Shown here one piece after another: positions 15,483-23,659 of a stretch of DNA of 64,000 nucleotides. The number at the start of each line of letters is the position of its first letter. Position 1 is the stretch's first letter. Where the stretch lies: NCBI RefSeq assembly GCF_027213965.1, contig NZ_JAPWGX010000001.1, forward strand, positions 310,001-374,000, given 5' to 3'. This DNA comes from Maritalea porphyrae (lineage in GTDB: Bacteria; Pseudomonadota; Alphaproteobacteria; Rhizobiales; Devosiaceae). The translations under genes were made by a program, and so were the position numbers. The notes beneath the pieces are model-generated. The model did no database searches. It was not told the origin of the DNA and saw only the letters and a program-made list of their open reading frames with translations.

Positions 15483-16913
15483 TTATGGCAGGGTGTAAGC
15501 GGTTTTAACGGTGGTGTAGAATTCCGCTGCATAGGTGCCCTGCTCGCGTGAGCCAAAGCTTGAACCTTTGGTGCCACCAAATGGCACGTGATAGTCCACG
15601 CCCGCTGTTGGCAAGTTCACCATCACCATGCCCGCTTGCGCGTTGGCTTTGAAGTGGCTCGCATGCTTAAGCGATGTGGTGCAAATACCAGACGACAAAC
15701 CAAATTCAGTGTCGTTCGCAACGGCCAAAGCCTCATCATAATCCTTCACGCGGATTACGCTGGCGACTGGCCCAAACACTTCTTCTTGGTTGATGCGCAT
15801 GCCGTTTGTGGTTTCTGTGACCAAAGCCGGCGCCATAAAGAAGCCTTCTGTGTCGCGGTTCAAACGTTGACCACCGACAACTTTGCCACCCTCTTTCGCT
15901 GCAATGTCCACATAATCCAAATCTTGCTGAAGCTGGCTTGCGTCAACCACTGGACCGATGTGGGTGTCGCTGCGCAAAGCATGACCCACATTAAGGCCAG
16001 CCAAACGTTCTTCAACTGCAGCAACAAATTTGTCGTGAATACCTTCGGTTACAACCAAGCGAGAAGATGCCGTGCAGCGTTGGCCAGTTGAGAAGAAGGC
16101 GCCGTTTACGCTCACTTCAACCGCATTGTTCAAATCGGCATCGTCGAGCACAACCATTGGGTTTTTGCCGCCCATTTCAAGCTGCACTTTTTTCAAAAGC
16201 TTGCCGCATTCGGCAGCAATGCCGCGACCTGTTGGCACAGAACCGGTGAAGCTGATGGCGTTAACTTTGTTTGATCCAACAAGTTGCGGACCCACTTTTG
16301 AACCGCGACCAAACACAAGATTGAACACGCCTTCTGGCAAGCCAGAACGCGAAATAATATCAGCCAATGCGTGGGCACAGCCTGGCACCAATTCAGCAGG
16401 TTTCAAAACAACCGCATTGCCAAAAGCCAAGGCAGGTGCAATTTTCCATGCAGGAATAGCAATTGGGAAATTCCACGGCGTAATGAGGCCAACTACACCA
16501 ACTGGTGAGCGCGTTACATCAACTTCAACACCTGGACGCACGGACGCCAAACGATCGCCGGTTTGACGAATTGTTTCGCCTGCGAAGAATTTGAAAATCT
16601 GACCAGCACGGGCGGCTTCGCCAATGCCTTCAGGCAAGGTTTTGCCTTCTTCGCGTGACAATAGCTCGCCTAGTTCGGCTTTGCGTGCCAAGATTTCGTT
16701 GGCGATAAAGTCCAAAACATCAAAGCGCTGTTGCGGCGTTGAAGCGGCCCACTGCACGGCGGCTGTGTGGGCTGCGTCAATTGCGCGGTCCATGTCAGCG
16801 GCTTCTGAAACGGCCGCATGGCCAAGAATGTCTGAGGTGTCTGATGGGTTGATATTGGGCGTCGACGCGGAGGTCTCTTCCCACGCGCCACCGATAAAGC
16901 TTTTATATTCCAT
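15483..16913 (-). CDS. Aldehyde dehydrogenase, probable 2-oxoglutarate (alpha-ketoglutarate) semialdehyde dehydrogenase
   Basis: A 476-residue NAD(P)+ aldehyde dehydrogenase. It shows TPWNFPIAIPAWKIAPAL, the FTGSVPTGRGI cofactor loop, the general base Glu in LEMGGKNP, and the catalytic Cys in FFSTGQRCTASS. It lies in a hydroxyproline operon after the deaminase that yields 2-oxoglutarate semialdehyde. The expected reaction is therefore oxidation of that aldehyde to 2-oxoglutarate (HypH-type, EC 1.2.1.26), which feeds the TCA cycle. ATG 16913 is preferred to an upstream TTG. The deaminase gene ends 44 bases upstream. Confidence 0.87.
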   Translation of the reverse strand: MEYKSFIGGAWEETSASTPNINPSDTSDILGHAAVSEAADMDRAIDAAHTAAVQWAASTPQQRFDVLDFIANEILARKAELGELLSREEGKTLPEGIGEAARAGQIFKFFAGETIRQTGDRLASVRPGVEVDVTRSPVGVVGLITPWNFPIAIPAWKIAPALAFGNAVVLKPAELVPGCAHALADIISRSGLPEGVFNLVFGRGSKVGPQLVGSNKVNAISFTGSVPTGRGIAAECGKLLKKVQLEMGGKNPMVVLDDADLNNAVEVSVNGAFFSTGQRCTASSRLVVTEGIHDKFVAAVEERLAGLNVGHALRSDTHIGPVVDASQLQQDLDYVDIAAKEGGKVVGGQRLNRDTEGFFMAPALVTETTNGMRINQEEVFGPVASVIRVKDYDEALAVANDTEFGLSSGICTTSLKHASHFKANAQAGMVMVNLPTAGVDYHVPFGGTKGSSFGSREQGTYAAEFYTTVKTAYTLP

Positions 16914-16957
16914 TGAGTTACTCAACTTTCTGGGCAAATTGATTCTGATGGTTCAGC

Positions 16958-17917
16958 TTAAGCTGCAAGCGCTAAAACGTCAGCCTGTTGGCTCCAGCTT
17001 TTGTACCATGTTTGGAACAGGTCGAACTGCTGCTTGGCGTAACGGCGTTGGCTGTCAGTCAGTGCATCTGTTTCATTAAAGTGCAATTCATATTCAGCAT
17101 CGCCCTGCAACACCATCAAATATTTGTAGTAAAGCACCAAATCTGCGCCCTCATCGAATGAAGAGAGAACTTGGAAAGCTGTGTCCAACTCAAGCGCACG
17201 AACGCGGGCAACCGCATCGCCTTTTGCGGCTTTTTCGCAAAGCGCAACAAGGTGCAAAGCTTCTTTTGGCAACGCGTTGCCAATTCCGGTGATTGATCCA
17301 CCAGCATCGCAGTTCACGTAGCCATGGAACACTTGTGTATCCACGCCAATCATTAAGTTGACGCTGTCGTCTTGGCTGGTGATGAATTCCGCCGCATAGC
17401 GCAGATCGTCAGCGCCGCCGAATTCTTTAAAGCCGATCAAGTTCGGGTGGTCTTTGCGCAGGTCAAAGAACAGGTCTGCGCGGGTGGCAAAGCCATAATA
17501 TGGGCTGTTGTAGATCACAGCTGGCAAGTCAGGCGCTGCATTCAAGATCGCTGCGAAGTGATGACGTTGGGCTGCCATTGAGCTGCCGCGTGACAAGACG
17601 CGCGGGATAACCATCAGGCCATGTGCGCCAACTTTTTGCGCGTGAGCTGCGTGTTCGGCTGCGATTTTTGAGTTCACCGCGCCAGTGCCAACGATGGTTG
17701 GAATGCCTGCCGCCACGAGACGTGCAACGCCTTCCATGCGGTCAGCGTCAGTTAGCAAAGGCCAATCGCCCATTGAGCCACAATAAACAACAGCAGACAT
17801 GCCCGCTTCGATAAGCTCTTTGCCTTTGCGCACCAGCGCATCAAAATCTACCGAGCGGTCTGCTTTGCAAGGGGTCATCAGTGCTGGAATGCAGCCAGAA
17901 AAGATATTCGCGTTCAT
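16958..17917 (-). CDS. Dihydrodipicolinate synthase family protein, probable pyrroline-4-hydroxy-2-carboxylate deaminase
   Basis: A 319-residue DapA-family (beta/alpha)8 aldolase-like enzyme. It has SGCIPALMTPC, a GSMGDWPLLT substrate loop, YNSPYYGFAT with the catalytic Tyr, and the Schiff-base Lys in LIGFKEFGG near residue 165. In hydroxyproline clusters this subgroup (LhpC/HypD type) deaminates 1-pyrroline-4-hydroxy-2-carboxylate to 2-oxoglutarate semialdehyde plus ammonia. It is the first gene of the catabolic unit. AAAGGAAATTGAA precedes the ATG, and the candidate operator ATTGGATATAAT lies 60 bases upstream. Confidence 0.87.
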   Translation of the reverse strand: MNANIFSGCIPALMTPCKADRSVDFDALVRKGKELIEAGMSAVVYCGSMGDWPLLTDADRMEGVARLVAAGIPTIVGTGAVNSKIAAEHAAHAQKVGAHGLMVIPRVLSRGSSMAAQRHHFAAILNAAPDLPAVIYNSPYYGFATRADLFFDLRKDHPNLIGFKEFGGADDLRYAAEFITSQDDSVNLMIGVDTQVFHGYVNCDAGGSITGIGNALPKEALHLVALCEKAAKGDAVARVRALELDTAFQVLSSFDEGADLVLYYKYLMVLQGDAEYELHFNETDALTDSQRRYAKQQFDLFQTWYKSWSQQADVLALAA

Positions 17918-17976
17918 TTCAATTTCCTTTGAAGATCAGTGCCGATTGCGCGCACCTATACGCGCGCCAACCGGAT

Positions 17977-17988
17977 ATTGGATATAAT
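17977..17988. promoter_or_regulatory. Candidate operator of the hydroxyproline catabolic unit
   Basis: ATTGGATATAAT differs at one base from ATTGGATACAAT upstream of the transporter genes. Both are variants of the TTGTATACAA-like dyads used by many GntR/FCD regulators. It lies upstream of the deaminase gene and just beyond the end of the transporter operon. Confidence 0.5.
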
Positions 17989-17999
17989 GTAAATCAGAC

Positions 18000-18722
18000 T
18001 TATCGAACGTTGGCCAAGAATTTTGCCGTATGTTCGCTTTTTGGTTCAGAAAAAATCTGCTTTGGCGGGCCGATCTCTTCCATAATGCCTTGGTGGAAAA
18101 AGGCGACGCGGTCACTCACATCACGGGCAAAGCCCATTTCGTGGGTCACGCAAATCATCGTCATGCCCTCTTCTGCGAGCAGGCGCATGGTGTCGAGCAC
18201 CTCGCCCACCAACTCAGGGTCTAACGCTGACGTTGCTTCATCAAACAACATGTAGGATGGCTCCATCGCCAACGCCCGGGCGATTGCCAAGCGTTGCTGT
18301 TGACCACCAGACAATGCAGAAGGATAACTGTCGAATTTGTCGCCAAGTCCCACATGCTGCAGTTGCGCCCGGGCAATTTCTTTCGCTTCGGCTTTTGATT
18401 TGCCTTTTACGATTTTTGGTGCCAGTGCCACGTTCTCTAGTGCGGTGAGGTGCGGGAACGAGTTAAACTGTTGGAACACCATGCCCATTTTGGTGCGCAA
18501 TTGATTGAGGTTTGTGCCTTTTGCGTGCACAGACACCCCATCCACTAAGACCTCGCCCTGTTGGATCGCTTCAAGCCCATTGATGCAATAAAGCAATGTG
18601 GACTTTCCAGAGCCGGACGCGCCGATGATCGAGAGCACTTCGCCCTTTTTGACGGTGAGGTCGATGCCTTTGAGCACATGCAGATCACCGAAATACTTAT
18701 GTAGACCTTTAATCTCGATCAT
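18000..18722 (-). CDS. Amino-acid ABC transporter ATP-binding protein (hydroxyproline uptake)
   Basis: A 240-residue ABC ATPase of the polar amino-acid uptake class. It has Walker [10 protein letters not shown] (residues about 34-42), Q-loop [12 protein letters not shown], signature LSGGQQQR, Walker [12 protein letters not shown] and the switch His in CVTHEMGF. It energises import through the two permeases encoded upstream. ATG at 18722 forms an ATGA overlap with the permease stop and has AGGAAG about 11 bases before it; the GTG at 18731 lies too close to that site. Confidence 0.92.
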   Translation of the reverse strand: MIEIKGLHKYFGDLHVLKGIDLTVKKGEVLSIIGASGSGKSTLLYCINGLEAIQQGEVLVDGVSVHAKGTNLNQLRTKMGMVFQQFNSFPHLTALENVALAPKIVKGKSKAEAKEIARAQLQHVGLGDKFDSYPSALSGGQQQRLAIARALAMEPSYMLFDEATSALDPELVGEVLDTMRLLAEEGMTMICVTHEMGFARDVSDRVAFFHQGIMEEIGPPKQIFSEPKSEHTAKFLANVR

Positions 18723-19381
18723 GACTGCCACTTCCTTTCAAGATGTGCTGCATAGCGTGAAATGGGATATGAAAGCGCGAAATAGAACGCGCCCGCTACC
18801 GCCAACACAAGCAAGGGTTGTTGGGTGCGCGTGATCAGGTCGCGCGCTACTTTTAAGAGTTCAGGATGGCCAAGTACCGACACAAGTGCGCTGTCTTTCA
18901 ACACACCAAGTGCCACGCCGACCCACGACGGGAAGACCGCCCTTAGGCCGATCGGCCAAACCACATGTTGCATGGTTTGCACATAGCTTAACCCGAGCGA
19001 GCGACCTGCCCGACGCATGGGTGCGCCCACCGCTTCAATGCCGCCGCGTGCCACATTGGCAACCAGCGCAGAGGTGTAAACTGCCAAGATCACCACACCA
19101 GCCCAGAAGGGGCTAATGGCCAACCCAAGCACATTGAATAGGTTGTAGAACAATACCAGCTGGATAATCAGCGGGATCGATCGGAACGCATCAAGTATAA
19201 GCCCAAGGGTGATGGCGCCAACGATTTTGCTTTCAGATAAGATCCAGCCAAAAAACACGCCAAGCAAAGTGCCGGTGGAAATGGATAGGGCTGAAATAAG
19301 CAGCGTTTGCCAAGCGGCCTGAGCTAAAAACCAAAGGTCTTTTGGGCCAAAGCCGGAGAAGAATGAAATCGGTTCGTTCAT
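18719..19381 (-). CDS. Amino-acid ABC transporter permease (HisM/HisQ family)
   Basis: A 220-residue inner-membrane permease with about five helices. The EAA-type loop is represented by [28 protein letters not shown], which docks the ATPase. The [16 protein letters not shown] segment is typical of polar amino-acid permeases. ATG 19381 has an AGGGAAGGG site and lies 14 bases after the sister permease stop; a further upstream GTG-type start is not needed. It works with the adjacent permease, ATPase and binding protein to import the operon's substrate, most likely hydroxyproline. Confidence 0.88.
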   Translation of the reverse strand: MNEPISFFSGFGPKDLWFLAQAAWQTLLISALSISTGTLLGVFFGWILSESKIVGAITLGLILDAFRSIPLIIQLVLFYNLFNVLGLAISPFWAGVVILAVYTSALVANVARGGIEAVGAPMRRAGRSLGLSYVQTMQHVVWPIGLRAVFPSWVGVALGVLKDSALVSVLGHPELLKVARDLITRTQQPLLVLAVAGAFYFALSYPISRYAAHLERKWQS

Positions 19382-19395
19382 CGAATTACCCTTCC

Positions 19396-20061
19396 CTAGT
19401 AGCGGAACATGCGCCAAGCGATGAGCCTGGAGATGCCGAGAATGAATTTGACCATGGCGTAATAGATAAGCGCGGCCACTGCGAAATATTCGAATATGCG
19501 GAACGTTTTGAACGCTAAGGCTTGGGTTTCGCCCGCCAATTCACGGAAACCAACGATCATCGCCAAAGAGCTCATCAACACCGCCCAAACCAATTGGTTG
19601 GTCATGGGGTGATAAACAATGCGGAACACTTGGGGGATGATAATCCGCGTGTAGCTTTGCCAAGCCGACATGCCCAAGGAGCGCGCTGCACGCAATTGCG
19701 TATCAGGAACGGCCTGGAATCCGCCGCGAAAGTTTTCCGCCAAATAACCAGCGTTGTTGAACGTTAGGCCAAATAGAACGATCAAATATGGTGTGAGGTG
19801 CATACCGAACGCGCCCAAACCAAAAGAGAAAAAGAACAGTTGAAACAAGGCAGGTGTATTGCGCGCTGTTTCCACCCAAACCGAAGCGATCCAAGCTAAG
19901 GGTTTTGGCCCGTTCATGCGCAGCAACGCCAAAACCATACCCAACGTGATACCGATAATCATGGAGAGCACAGAAATTTGCAGGGTGACCAAACTTGCTT
20001 CAAGCAAATCGGGCAGCTTGCGCATCACCGGACGCCAGTGGAACGTATATTCAAAATTCAT
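19396..20061 (-). CDS. Amino-acid ABC transporter permease (HisM/HisQ family)
   Basis: A 221-residue permease related to the downstream one. It has a VWVETARNTPALFQLFFFSF segment and an EAA loop QAVPDTQLRAARSLGMSAWQSYTRIIIPQVFRI. Two such half-permeases are usual in polar amino-acid importers and form the translocation pore as a heterodimer. AAGGAGAAGG precedes the ATG. It is separated from the binding-protein gene by a hairpin, the common arrangement that keeps the binding protein in excess. Confidence 0.88.
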   Translation of the reverse strand: MNFEYTFHWRPVMRKLPDLLEASLVTLQISVLSMIIGITLGMVLALLRMNGPKPLAWIASVWVETARNTPALFQLFFFSFGLGAFGMHLTPYLIVLFGLTFNNAGYLAENFRGGFQAVPDTQLRAARSLGMSAWQSYTRIIIPQVFRIVYHPMTNQLVWAVLMSSLAMIVGFRELAGETQALAFKTFRIFEYFAVAALIYYAMVKFILGISRLIAWRMFRY

Positions 20062-20092
20062 TGCGCCTTCTCCTTTCCTTTTGGTTCAAGAC

Positions 20093-20118
20093 CTGCCCGC
20101 GACCAAAGCCGCGAGCAG
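20093..20118. other. Hairpin between binding-protein and permease genes
   Basis: Stem CTGCCCGCG / CGCGAGCAG (one wobble on the RNA) with an 8-base loop. It lies just after the binding-protein stop on the minus strand. It is likely a partial terminator or RNA-stability element that gives more binding protein than permease. Confidence 0.6.
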
Positions 20119-20138
20119 ATGAATTGATGGTCAAGGGA

Positions 20139-20945
20139 TTAGTAAAGAACGCCAGGGATACGCAGTTCAGGTGCTGTATCGCCAACATATTTCTGCCAAA
20201 GCTCTTCGTAACGACCTGAACGCACCTGATGGGTGATGAACAGGTTGATGTAGTTGAGCCATGTTACGTCTTTGCGTGGACCGGCAACTGATGTGTAATC
20301 AGTTGTCCAAGGCATACGTGGGCCTGGAACGACAGAATCATACTGATCGGTAATCGGTTTAACCGCTGTGTTGGTGGTAATACCCGCATCCGCTTTACCT
20401 TGTGCAACCGCTAGGAAAACTTCGTTTTCGCTCTGGTAGCCTTGGTAAAGGTTTTCTTCGCCCCAAGTTTCAGCAATCTTAAGCCACTCTTGCTCAGGCA
20501 CAGTGCCCACAGCTGCGGCAACGCGTTTGCCCTTCATATCTTCAAATGAAGTGATGCCGCTATCTTTGCCCACTACTGCTTGCGCAAAATAGATGGCGTA
20601 AGGGATAGAGAAGCCAACCGTTTTTGCACGCTCAAGCGAATCTGATGTACCGCCAAACACGATGTCTGCGCGATTGGTAACGATGGCAGGCAAACGCTCT
20701 GCCCATGTTACAGGAATTACTTCTGCATCAACATCAAGCGCTGCGGCCATGTCGTTACAATATTCAACGTCAAAACCAGCTGGCTCGTTGTTGGCATCGC
20801 GATAGCCGATTGGTGGAAAGTCCAACACAACCGCACAGCGCAAAACGCCATTGTTGATCACGTCATCAAGCTTGTCAGCAAAAGCTGCTGGTGTCGCTAG
20901 AGTTGCAAGCACTGCCGCTGCAGCGGCAAGTTTCAATAGTTTCAT
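20139..20945 (-). CDS. Amino-acid ABC transporter substrate-binding protein (SBP_bac_3)
   Basis: A 268-residue periplasmic binding protein. It has a clear signal peptide (basic MKLLK, an Ala/Leu-rich core, AFA cleavage near residue 23) followed by an SBP family 3 fold: NGVLRCAVVLDFPPIGYRD, EPAGFDVEYCNDMAAAL, DIVFGGTSDSLERAKTVGFS and GITSFEDMKGKRVAAAVGT. It is the first gene of the importer operon. Its position directly upstream of the hydroxyproline genes makes hydroxyproline (or a derivative such as its betaine) the likely ligand. GGGAGGAAGAAAT fixes the start. Confidence 0.9.
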   Translation of the reverse strand: MKLLKLAAAAAVLATLATPAAFADKLDDVINNGVLRCAVVLDFPPIGYRDANNEPAGFDVEYCNDMAAALDVDAEVIPVTWAERLPAIVTNRADIVFGGTSDSLERAKTVGFSIPYAIYFAQAVVGKDSGITSFEDMKGKRVAAAVGTVPEQEWLKIAETWGEENLYQGYQSENEVFLAVAQGKADAGITTNTAVKPITDQYDSVVPGPRMPWTTDYTSVAGPRKDVTWLNYINLFITHQVRSGRYEELWQKYVGDTAPELRIPGVLY

Positions 20946-20998
20946 ATTTCTTCCTCCCGGATCATTGAGGCTTTTCGCTTCAACACCTCCTTGATGGG

Positions 20999-21059
20999 CG
21001 CCGCCTGCCCCACAATTAAAAACCCCTATCAACAACGGATCTCAAATTAGCAGGCGGCG
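20999..21059. promoter_or_regulatory. Long-range 10-bp inverted repeat in transporter leader
   Basis: CGCCGCCTGC (20999-21008) and GCAGGCGGCG (21050-21059) are perfectly complementary, with a 41-bp spacer, 54 bases upstream of the binding-protein start. This could fold in the 5' leader of the importer mRNA. No known riboswitch was recognised. Confidence 0.45.
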
Positions 21060-21119
21060 TACCCAGCAAAGGAACAGCCAAAGCCATCTCGCCTTTACAA
21101 GTTCGTCTATAGCATCAAG

Positions 21120-21131
21120 ATTGGATACAAT
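21120..21131. promoter_or_regulatory. Candidate operator of the hydroxyproline transporter operon
   Basis: ATTGGATACAAT has ATTG/CAAT half-sites and matches the motif upstream of the catabolic unit at 11 of 12 bases. It lies 175 bases before the binding-protein start, upstream of the leader inverted repeat. A GntR-type regulator is the natural candidate; direct binding is not shown. Confidence 0.5.
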
Positions 21132-21263
21132 CTACAATATTCTTTATTTTTTATGCACGGCATTGGATAAGTCCAGGGGCAAAACCTGAATGTCAAAAAA
21201 CAGACACAGCAACTAACTCTTGCTATATAATTGATTTTACAGCGCTTTTAGAAATACGAAGCT

Positions 21264-22154
21264 CTAAGCTTCTTTGAGAACTTGCTCTAACACGTCAAAG
21301 ACAACGCGAATTTTTTTCGATGTATGCAGTTCTTGATGGGTGACCAACCAAACCGGAAAATCAATTGGCGGCACATGAGGCCATAGCCGAACGAACTCCG
21401 GTTCGGCTTTGGCAATCACATCAGCGGTAACCCCTGCACCTAAGCCAGCCCGCAGCATTTCATGGGCAACCAGCGCACTGGTGCACGGCAGGGTGAATTG
21501 ATCGATCCTCAGATTTAGTCCGCGACCTTTGCAAATCTCGATAAATTGAACGGGATCACTTGGCCCAATAATTTCAACATTTTCGTGATCCGCAGAATCA
21601 GGACGAAGACCAATTTGGTCCAGATATGACTGGTGGGCATAAAAGCTTGCCGTCCAATTTCCCACGAGCTTGGCCACCAAGCTGCTTTGCGTTGGGCGAA
21701 CATGCCGAATTGCAATGTCCGCATCACGATGCTTCAAATCTTGAATCTGAACAGAAGAAATTATCCGCAACGTTAATCCGGGTGCCGAGTGTTTCAAACG
21801 TCTGATGGCTTGCGCTACAAACTTCACACAAAGTGTATCAACCGCAGTGATCGAGACTTCGCCGGACACTTCGTTGTTGAAAGTTTGCGCCACCATAGAG
21901 ATGCGACTGGCCGCGCTGCCCATTTCACGGACATGTTCGAACAATTGCTGCCCCGCCAAGGTCATTCTCAACCCGCGGGTACTGCGCTCGAACAGTAATG
22001 AGTTTAGGGAAGTCTCCAACCCTGCAACTTGCCGAGTAATGGTGGGCTGGGTTGTAGAAAGGGCGCGCGCTGCGCCACTAAAGCTGCCCTCTTCGGCCGT
22101 GGCCAAAAATGCGCGCACTTGGTTCCAATCAAAATTCACTTCCTGCCAGTTCAT
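21264..22154 (-). CDS. LysR family transcriptional regulator
   Basis: A 296-residue LysR protein. The N-terminal winged helix (FDWNQVRAFLATAEEGSFSGAARALSTTQPTITRQ, about residues 8-43) precedes an effector domain containing the subgroup signature DADIAIRHVRPTQ. It is divergent from a small membrane protein gene (DUF6326-like) 98 bases away. The palindrome ATACGTTTACGTAT (22153-22166) overlaps the start codon and may serve autoregulation. No obvious ribosome-binding site precedes the ATG. It could also act on the hydroxyproline transporter, whose first gene starts 319 bases beyond its stop, but a divergent-gene target is more usual. A paralogue lies at 42160-43038. Confidence 0.85.
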   Translation of the reverse strand: MNWQEVNFDWNQVRAFLATAEEGSFSGAARALSTTQPTITRQVAGLETSLNSLLFERSTRGLRMTLAGQQLFEHVREMGSAASRISMVAQTFNNEVSGEVSITAVDTLCVKFVAQAIRRLKHSAPGLTLRIISSVQIQDLKHRDADIAIRHVRPTQSSLVAKLVGNWTASFYAHQSYLDQIGLRPDSADHENVEIIGPSDPVQFIEICKGRGLNLRIDQFTLPCTSALVAHEMLRAGLGAGVTADVIAKAEPEFVRLWPHVPPIDFPVWLVTHQELHTSKKIRVVFDVLEQVLKEA

Positions 22155-22166
22155 ACGTTTACGTAT
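22153..22166. promoter_or_regulatory. Palindrome at the LysR start
   Basis: ATACGT-TT-ACGTAT is a perfect 6+2+6 dyad that covers the LysR start codon and its immediate leader. It suits a repression or autoregulatory site between the LysR gene and its divergent membrane-protein gene. Confidence 0.4.
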
Positions 22167-22251
22167 ACCAAAACCACAAAACTAGGCAATTCCTATTTTG
22201 TTTTCGCATATATACTTTGATTTGTACGGCAATTGAGCTGAAGGACAAAAG

Positions 22252-22644
22252 ATGACAAATGAAAAAACACGCCAAGTACTTTCCACCCTTTGGATATTCT
22301 TTATGCTCAACTTGGTGTTCCGTGACATACATGAAATTGGTACGGCCGCATTTTTGAACGAGGCTTTGACTGGCAAAATCAACGGCGCAGTGATCACTGA
22401 GGAGTTGATGCTGCTCGGCTTTGTTCTAATAGAAATCCCATTAGCGATGATCATTGGATCGCTTTTTCTACCTCATAAGATGTGCAGATGGCTCACAATT
22501 GTCGCCGCAGTCCTCACAGGCGCGATCCTTTCACTTGGATTACCCGGCGACTTAGATGACCGTACTTTTGCAATCGTAGAATTCATCACGCTTGGGTACA
22601 TCTGCTGGCTGGCTTGGCGACTTCCATCGTTGGAAAAGCACTAA
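22252..22644 (+). CDS. Small membrane protein, DUF6326-like
   Basis: A 130-residue protein with four predicted transmembrane helices: LSTLWIFFMLNLVFRDIHE, a central GFVLIEIPLAMIIGSLFLP helix, WLTIVAAVLTGAILSLGL, and the last LGYICWLAWRLP. The layout and the leading TLWIF motif fit the DUF6326 family of four-helix proteins, whose function is unknown. It is divergent from the LysR gene, a pairing repeated elsewhere in this window with a DUF4386 protein, so it is probably the LysR target. Family assignment is from pattern memory and moderately sure. Confidence 0.6.
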   Translation: MTNEKTRQVLSTLWIFFMLNLVFRDIHEIGTAAFLNEALTGKINGAVITEELMLLGFVLIEIPLAMIIGSLFLPHKMCRWLTIVAAVLTGAILSLGLPGDLDDRTFAIVEFITLGYICWLAWRLPSLEKH

Positions 22645-22935
22645 TTCACAAATTTCAGTTTAGCAAAGACAATGCGAAAGACCTTAAATTTCATCAGTTT
22701 GATAGTTGCACAAATCAGAACCCACACCACATAGTGAAGCGTCATCCAATTTGAAAACAAATCGCTTAATGCTCAAACCAGCAACTTTTGGGATGATGGC
22801 CGCAGCAACGCGGCAGAAGCGACAAAAGTCCTTAGGCGTCAAGAAAGCGTCTCGTTTTGGCTTTGCATTCAATTGGACAAATGCTGAATGGAGAATTCGA
22901 ACAATGTCTACTTTCGCAACAACAAGGAACGTTAC
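22645..22935. other. Intergenic stretch with no supported gene
   Basis: About 290 bases between the DUF6326-like gene and the methyltransferase. Short frames here lack ribosome-binding sites and family likeness. No hairpin followed by a T-run was found. Confidence 0.5.
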
Positions 22936-23556
22936 ATGACATCGCAAACAGCAAGTTTTTGGGACAAGCAGGCGAAAGGTTATGCGGCAAAGCCGGTGAA
23001 AGACGTTCAGTCCTATGAGGAGATGCTTGCTGAGGTGGCCAAACATCTTGAACCAACCGACAAGGTTTTAGAAATTGGATGCGGTACGGGCAGCACCGCC
23101 GTGCGCATGGCCGAATTCGTTTCCAATTGGACGGCAAGTGACATTTCTGCGGAAATGATCAATATCGCCAAAGGCAAAACCGCCCCTGAAACAGCGCATT
23201 TTTTGGTTGCGGATGCGAATAGCGAATTTGCTGAAGCGCCCTTTGACAAAGTATGCGCTTTCCACATTCTACATTTGGTACCAGACCCGCAACAAACCAT
23301 CAAAAGCATATTCGATCAGCTCAAACCGGGCGGCCTATTCCTGTCCAAAACAGTTTGTCCTGGCGAAATGGGCCTCTTACCAAAACTGATTTTGCCCTTA
23401 ATGAACATGTTCGGCGTGGCGCCGCCAACTTTACACTTCTTAAAAGTCACGGAGCTTGAAACGGCTGTAAAAGCAGCTGGTTTTGACATTATTGAACGTC
23501 GATTTTTCGGCAAAGGAAAATCTAGCCCCTACTTCGTTGCACAGCGGCCGGCCTGA
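22936..23556 (+). CDS. Class I SAM-dependent methyltransferase
   Basis: A 206-residue Rossmann-fold methyltransferase. Motif I is VLEIGCGTGSTAV near residue 44, followed by the acidic SDISAEMI strand end, VADANSEFAEAPFDKVCAFHILHL, and the post-motif LKPGGLFLSKT. The substrate is not predictable; the C-terminal hydrophobic LPKLILPLMNMFGV region suggests a lipid or quinone-like methyl acceptor is possible. The start at 22936 has AAGGAACGTTAC upstream; a longer reading from 22888 has poorer support. It stands alone between LysR/DUF6326 and the GntR gene. Confidence 0.8.
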   Translation: MTSQTASFWDKQAKGYAAKPVKDVQSYEEMLAEVAKHLEPTDKVLEIGCGTGSTAVRMAEFVSNWTASDISAEMINIAKGKTAPETAHFLVADANSEFAEAPFDKVCAFHILHLVPDPQQTIKSIFDQLKPGGLFLSKTVCPGEMGLLPKLILPLMNMFGVAPPTLHFLKVTELETAVKAAGFDIIERRFFGKGKSSPYFVAQRPA

Positions 23557-23659
23557 TTTTGTGCCCTGCAATTTTTGCTTAAAGTCAAAAGGGGTTGGCG
23601 AAATTCATAAGTGTCAGATATGTTGTCGCAAATAATTTGAAGTTGAATTGAGCGACAAT

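Noticed and set aside
22706-22939. 77-codon plus-strand frame before the methyltransferase
   Set aside because: No ribosome-binding site, low-complexity basic composition and no family likeness.
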